A DNA stretch of 8,966 bases from Clostridiales bacterium (GTDB lineage Bacteria; Bacillota; Clostridia; Lachnospirales; Lachnospiraceae), in the NCBI GenBank assembly GCA_015655565.1, contig JAATEU010000026.1, positions 1 through 8,966 of the forward strand, given 5' to 3'. The position numbers were made by a program, and so were the translations under genes. How positions within the stretch are numbered: position 1 is the stretch's first letter; the number at the start of each line of letters is the position of its first letter. This document shows, piece after piece, positions 5,255-8,966 of this stretch. Under the pieces are notes generated by a model, which worked only from the letters and a program-made list of their open reading frames with translations, did not search any database and had not been told where the DNA came from.

Positions 5255-6991
5255 CTAAACGCTCCAACCAAGACTCTCTTTTTGAAGGGCATAGAGTTTT
5301 TGATACAACCCTTTTTTCTCGACCAATCCGTTATGTACTCCACTTTCTGCTATACGGCCATCCTTCAATACAATAATTTGTTCTGCCTGTGATATGGTAC
5401 GCAGCCTGTGAGCGATAACTAACACAGTTTTTCCGGCAATCAACCGAGAAAGTGCCTGTTGAACAAAAACTTCATTTTCCGGGTCAAGGGACGCTGTTGC
5501 CTCATCCAGCAGAATAACAGGAGCATCTTTCAAAAGCGCCCTCGCAATGGAAATACGCTGTCTCTCTCCGCCTGAAAGAGTATTTCCGTTTTCTCCGAGC
5601 ATGGTATGATAGCCGTCCGGCAGCCGTGAAATAAATTCATCACAGCAGGCAGCCTTTGCCGCTGCAAATACTTCTTCATCTGTTGCGTTCAGATTACCAA
5701 TGCGAATATTATTCATTACTGTATCGGAGAACAGAATAACATCCTGAAAAACAAATGCCATTTTTGTCATAAGATAATCCGGGTCAAGGGTTTTCACATC
5801 TACGCCGCCTACCATTATCTTTCCACTGTTTACATCCCAGAACCTCGCTATGAGCTTTGCGGTTGTACTCTTTCCGCTGCCAGACGGGCCTACAAGAGCC
5901 GTAATCTTTTCTTCTGGAATATGAAAACTTACGTTTTTTAGAATGTCTGTATCACGGTAACGAAAAGTCACATGGTCAAATTCAATATCAAAGTGTGTAA
6001 CAGGAGTGTCTTTGTTTCCTGTCATAACAGGAATTTCCATCAGTTCCCGGACTCTCTGTGTTGCTGTCAGCATACGGAACATCATAGAAAGAATCGTCAG
6101 CACACTTAAAATCGGCCCATAAATTCTTGTTGCCAGTACCAGTGAAAGCAAGAGCGGTATCAATTCAATTTTTCCTTCCGTAAGCAAATAAGTTCCTACA
6201 AATACGGCAATACCAACGCCGGCTTGAAGGATAAACTGTGCGCCGGAGGAAAAAATACCGCAGCCGAGTTCTGTCTGAATGGATTGACGCTTCAAGTTCT
6301 GAAACGAATCCCGCAGTGCTGTAAATTTTTCACCGTCCAGATGAAAGGCTTTTATTAGTTTGATGCCATCCAGATATTCCTGTGTTTCTTCCGAGGCTTT
6401 CAGCTTTGCCTCTACCTGTTTGCTATTGAGCTTATCCTGCAGTTTCCGACTGCCAAACAAAACAAGAAAAGATACCGGGAGAGTACAAAATATTGCCAGC
6501 GTCATGCGCCAGTCAAAGACGGCCAGAACCGCACAGATAATCGTGCAGGAAATCCCGTTAGACAGCAAGGGTGGCACCACATGGCTCATAGCGTGTTCGA
6601 TAATCTCACAGTCATTCATCATATTGGTTGTAAGCTCTGATAAATCTTTGGAATCAAAAACACGCATGGGAAGCCGGCGCACAGTTTCCGCAATCTGTAT
6701 ACGGGATTCCTCTGCTGTAGAATAGCAGGACACATAAGTATGCCTGTAATCATTCTTACTGCAAAGAAACGTAATAACTGCTGCAACAATCCCACCTAAA
6801 AACAAAAGCCACATCTTTGTCCATGAAATCTGTCCACCAGTTAGCGGGCGAAGCACCTCTGCAAAAATTCCTATGGTAACAGCAACGGACAGCATAAGGG
6901 ATAAATTTGTGATAACACAGGCCAGAACGCCTTTTTTCAAATCTATGTATCCCTTCTTTGATAAACCAAATAATCGTTTTAACTTACGCAT
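5255..6991 (-). CDS. ABC transporter, fused membrane and ATPase domains (second half-transporter)
   Basis: This is a 578-residue half-transporter with an exporter-fold membrane domain (about 20-310, six spans) and an ATPase domain (about 335-578). The nucleotide-binding motifs are all canonical: Walker A GPSGSGKST (368-376), Q-loop Gln416, signature LSGGE (472-476), Walker B VILLDEAT (492-499) with catalytic Glu, D-loop SLD (501-503) and switch His528. It pairs with the product of the gene before it to make a heterodimer in the cytoplasmic membrane. The start at 6991 overlaps the upstream stop by 8 bases and has GGAGG (7004-7000) at 8 nt. The longer in-frame start at 7069 lies deep in the previous gene and is rejected. 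The substrate is unknown. Firmicute pairs like this are usually called multidrug or peptide exporters, but related pairs (YbtPQ, IrtAB) import siderophores. Confidence 0.94.
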   Translation of the reverse strand: MRKLKRLFGLSKKGYIDLKKGVLACVITNLSLMLSVAVTIGIFAEVLRPLTGGQISWTKMWLLFLGGIVAAVITFLCSKNDYRHTYVSCYSTAEESRIQIAETVRRLPMRVFDSKDLSELTTNMMNDCEIIEHAMSHVVPPLLSNGISCTIICAVLAVFDWRMTLAIFCTLPVSFLVLFGSRKLQDKLNSKQVEAKLKASEETQEYLDGIKLIKAFHLDGEKFTALRDSFQNLKRQSIQTELGCGIFSSGAQFILQAGVGIAVFVGTYLLTEGKIELIPLLLSLVLATRIYGPILSVLTILSMMFRMLTATQRVRELMEIPVMTGNKDTPVTHFDIEFDHVTFRYRDTDILKNVSFHIPEEKITALVGPSGSGKSTTAKLIARFWDVNSGKIMVGGVDVKTLDPDYLMTKMAFVFQDVILFSDTVMNNIRIGNLNATDEEVFAAAKAACCDEFISRLPDGYHTMLGENGNTLSGGERQRISIARALLKDAPVILLDEATASLDPENEVFVQQALSRLIAGKTVLVIAHRLRTISQAEQIIVLKDGRIAESGVHNGLVEKKGLYQKLYALQKESLGWSV

Positions 6992-8795
6992 TTGCACTAC
7001 CTCCTTGCTCCAATTTCCAGCTAAGTGCTTCTGAATAACGGTTCCACAATTCACGATAACGGCCGCCACTTTGAATTAACTGCTCATGTATTCCGCTCTG
7101 AACCAGATGGCCGCCATCCATCACAAGAATCTGCGAAGCACCTTTGACAGTAGAAAGGCGGTGGGCAATCATAATAACTGTCTTATCTGCCATCAATACT
7201 TGAAGGGCTTGTTGAATTAAATTTTCATTTTCCGGATCGTTGAATGCGGTCGCCTCGTCAAGAACTAAGATAGGAGCATCTTTCAAAATTGCCCTTGCGA
7301 TAGAAATACGCTGCATTTCTCCGCCCGAGAAGTAGGTTCCGCTTTTTCCAAAAACCGTATCATACCCATCTGGCAGGGCCGAAATAAATTCATCACACTG
7401 GGCCGCCTTTGCAGCACTGATGACTTCTTCTTTTGCTGCGCCCGGTCTGCCCATGCGGATATTTTCTAAAATGCTTTGCTTAAACAAATAGGTATCCTGA
7501 AAAACAAAACTCACTTTATCCATCAGGGTTTCCATAGACACCTGCCGGATATCTATACCCCCAATAGAAATACTGCCTGAATCCACGTCATAAAAGCGTG
7601 GAATCAGATTTGCAATGGTACTTTTTCCTCCGCCGGATGGTCCCACAACCGCAGTGACTTTACCCGGCTCTGCGGTAAAGGAAACATTTTCTAATGCGGC
7701 CTGTTTTGAAGCTTTTTCGTATCGGAACGTAACATGCTCGAAACACACTTCATAAGATTGCGGCGTTTTCGGCTGTTCCGGCTCGGGAAGTTTTGGCACC
7801 CCAAGAACCTCGTCCATCCTTCCTGCCAGCATGGCGCTCTGCTGTGCATTTACCATAACATAGAGGACTTTCATCAGGATTGTCGCAATGGCCGGCACAA
7901 AAATCAGATAGAAAATGAAGGTGGAAACAAATGTTTTGTAGTCGCTTGTATGACCGCCAATCCAAATTCCCATTGGAATTAAAAACAAATAAATATTATT
8001 CAAAGCTGTTTGTAACGAAGCACTCATGTTTTCCTGGCTGAGAGAATAGGGGATAACTGACGCTGTGTAGCGTTTAATGGCATCGGATAACCGCTTAAAA
8101 GAAAAAGTAGTCTGACCAAAGGCTTTTACCACAGATATTCCTCTGACATATTCTACGGATGCTCCGGCCATATCTTCCAGCGCAGCCTGATACTCTTTAA
8201 TCAAGTTTTCCGTCTTTTTCCCTCCCATTGTGCTTCCCTGTAGAATAAACACACAGATAATTCCAAGTAATACCATCAATCCAAATCGCCAGTCTACAAC
8301 AAAAACCAACACCAGCATTACAAGAGGAGAAACAAAAGCAGCTACTGTATTCGGTAAATCATGGGCGATAAAACTCTCTAATCCTTCAATGTTATCATCC
8401 ATAATTTTACGCAGGCGTCCACTGCCGGTGTTTATGTGGAAGCCTAAAGGAAGCATAGCCAGATGGGAAACAAAATCTGTTTTCAACTGGCAGATTGTTC
8501 CGTATGCAGCAATGTGTGAAAGGGCCAAAGCAGCCAGATAAAGGACAACATTGGCAAATACACCAAGCAGCGCAGTTCCACCCGCCCATAAAACTTCCGT
8601 CTGATTTAGTTGGCTGAAATCCGGGTAAACAGATACAATATTTTGTATAACTTTGTAAATTGCCAGGTAGGGGATAAAAGAGGCGACGGCCGATAGAATG
8701 GCGAGTAAAATTGCCATACACATCAGCCCCTTGTGGGCCATTGCCAGTTCTAAAAGACGGGGAAGTCCCTCCTTTTGTTTTTCTTGATTTTTCAT
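6984..8795 (-). CDS. ABC transporter, fused membrane and ATPase domains (first half-transporter)
   Basis: This is a 603-residue half-transporter and the first visible gene of the operon. The membrane domain covers about 20-320. The ATPase domain (about 345-595) has Walker A GPSGGGKST (385-393), Q-loop Gln433, Walker B ILVLDEAT (509-516) with catalytic Glu514, and switch His545. Two elements differ from its partner: the signature reads FSGGE (489-493) instead of LSGGE, and the D-loop reads FNDP (518-521) instead of SLDP. The two ATP sites of the heterodimer are therefore unlikely to be equivalent. The ATG at 8795 follows AAAGGAG (8809-8803) at 7 nt. Its end overlaps the partner's start, implying coupled translation. 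No good promoter was found in the 171 bases upstream, so transcription may come from outside the window. Confidence 0.94.
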   Translation of the reverse strand: MKNQEKQKEGLPRLLELAMAHKGLMCMAILLAILSAVASFIPYLAIYKVIQNIVSVYPDFSQLNQTEVLWAGGTALLGVFANVVLYLAALALSHIAAYGTICQLKTDFVSHLAMLPLGFHINTGSGRLRKIMDDNIEGLESFIAHDLPNTVAAFVSPLVMLVLVFVVDWRFGLMVLLGIICVFILQGSTMGGKKTENLIKEYQAALEDMAGASVEYVRGISVVKAFGQTTFSFKRLSDAIKRYTASVIPYSLSQENMSASLQTALNNIYLFLIPMGIWIGGHTSDYKTFVSTFIFYLIFVPAIATILMKVLYVMVNAQQSAMLAGRMDEVLGVPKLPEPEQPKTPQSYEVCFEHVTFRYEKASKQAALENVSFTAEPGKVTAVVGPSGGGKSTIANLIPRFYDVDSGSISIGGIDIRQVSMETLMDKVSFVFQDTYLFKQSILENIRMGRPGAAKEEVISAAKAAQCDEFISALPDGYDTVFGKSGTYFSGGEMQRISIARAILKDAPILVLDEATAFNDPENENLIQQALQVLMADKTVIMIAHRLSTVKGASQILVMDGGHLVQSGIHEQLIQSGGRYRELWNRYSEALSWKLEQGGSANA

Positions 8796-8818
8796 GTTGA
8801 AACTCCTTTCCTGCGTTA

Positions 8819-8849
8819 GTTTTTGCTAACTCTATGTCGTTTGAAAGGC
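8819..8849 (-). repeat. 31-bp direct repeat, copy nearest the ABC operon
   Basis: This is identical over 31 bases to 8884-8914, with a period of 65. On the minus strand it begins with the closing arm of a hairpin (8871-8846: AGGCT/AGCCT plus TGCA/TGCA around a bulge) and continues as an unpaired tail. The tail's last bases also pair as GTTAG/CTAAC (8830-8826 with 8819-8815). It lies directly before the ribosome binding site of the first ABC gene. Confidence 0.85.
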
Positions 8850-8871
8850 TGACTGCAACGTCTGCAAGCCT
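8846..8871 (-). other. Hairpin attached to the operon-proximal repeat
   Basis: AGGCT (8846-8850) pairs with AGCCT (8867-8871). After a GAC bulge, TGCA (8854-8857) pairs with TGCA (8863-8866) around a 5-nt loop. It takes the same place relative to its repeat as the 8911-8932 hairpin, but its inner sequence is different. Confidence 0.5.
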
Positions 8872-8883
8872 AAATTAATCAAG

Positions 8884-8914
8884 GTTTTTGCTAACTCTAT
8901 GTCGTTTGAAAGGC
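8884..8914 (-). repeat. 31-bp direct repeat, distal copy
   Basis: This is a perfect copy of 8819-8849. The 34 bases between the copies are unrelated to those beyond this one. No third copy appears at the next 65-base step (8949 onward). Confidence 0.85.
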
Positions 8915-8932
8915 CGCTGTTGCCAGCGGCCT
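8911..8932 (-). terminator. Perfect 9-bp GC-rich hairpin at the distal repeat
   Basis: AGGCCGCTG (8911-8919) and CAGCGGCCT (8924-8932) pair perfectly around a 4-nt loop. On the minus strand it starts within the TAG at 8933-8931 that may end an upstream gene, which suggests a terminator. Only TTTC follows it, so it would be weak, or it could have another role together with the repeat. Confidence 0.45.
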
Positions 8933-8966
8933 AGTGTACCGACAAGCTGATGTCTTTAGTAATTGC
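8931..8966 (-). CDS. Possible C-terminal end of an upstream gene (partial)
   Basis: From the window edge one minus-strand frame reads AITKDISLSVH and stops at TAG (8933-8931), immediately before the GC-rich hairpin. A stop followed directly by a hairpin is a normal gene end, and a regulator often precedes an ABC pair like this. Eleven codons are too few to identify it, and another frame is also open here, so it is only a candidate. Confidence 0.25.
   Translation of the reverse strand, partial: AITKDISLSVH

Noticed and set aside
5116..5392. Longer open frames on both strands over the end of the second ABC gene
   Set aside because: They mostly overlap the ABC coding sequence or the small ORF in other phases and lack start signals or a family-like composition.
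6992..7069. Longer start for the second ABC gene
   Set aside because: It would overlap the upstream gene by 86 bases and has no ribosome binding site. The ATG at 6991 has GGAGG at ideal spacing.
8819..8914. CRISPR array (31-nt repeats with a 34-nt spacer)
   Set aside because: There are only two copies, no third at the expected period, no cas genes, and each repeat shares a closing arm with a hairpin in the supposed spacer, which CRISPR spacers do not do.

Overview
The window looks like chromosomal DNA of an anaerobic, low-G+C Firmicute, most likely a clostridium of the Lachnospiraceae type. The evidence is AT-rich spacers, AGGAGG-type ribosome binding sites, a NifI1-like PII protein, and proteins of clostridial type (PG_binding_4/YkuD transpeptidase, AAA_14/DUF4143 ATPase, paired half-size ABC transporters). 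This is an inference from protein style, not from a marker gene.

Layout: (1) 1-272, minus strand, 5' part of a PII nitrogen-regulator gene. It has its own strong promoter, and a terminator-like hairpin starts almost at the predicted transcription start. (2) 472-1968, minus strand, a membrane-anchored L,D-transpeptidase for cell-wall cross-linking. (3) 1969-2333, an AT-rich spacer holding the 3' end of a tRNA without its body, followed by a tRNA-type terminator; this resembles an integration or rearrangement scar. (4) 2334-2873, plus strand, a CPBP-family membrane protease gene broken by a one-base frameshift just before its catalytic motif. (5) 2957-4141, plus strand, an AAA_14/DUF4143 ATPase behind a near-consensus promoter with a very short leader. 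(6) 4351-4908, plus strand, a RimJ/RimL-type GNAT acetyltransferase. (7) 4909-5254, a spacer between convergent genes; it contains a 37-codon minus-strand ORF of unknown identity and strong hairpins. (8) 5255-8795, minus strand, two overlapping ABC transporter half-genes that form a heterodimeric pump or importer. (9) 8796-8966, the leader of that operon, with two perfect 31-bp direct repeats, each abutting a different hairpin. A possible end of a further upstream gene lies at the window edge.

The genes do not form one pathway. PII and the transpeptidase look like housekeeping functions. The stretch from the tRNA scar to the acetyltransferase looks like accessory DNA: separate promoters, a decayed gene, and ATPase and GNAT cargo. 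The ABC pair is a translationally coupled operon whose products should work together.

No clearly new multi-gene system is evident. The least explained structures are the tandem repeat-plus-hairpin units upstream of the ABC operon, the hairpin at the start of the PII transcript, the tRNA fragment, and the 37-codon ORF after the ABC operon.
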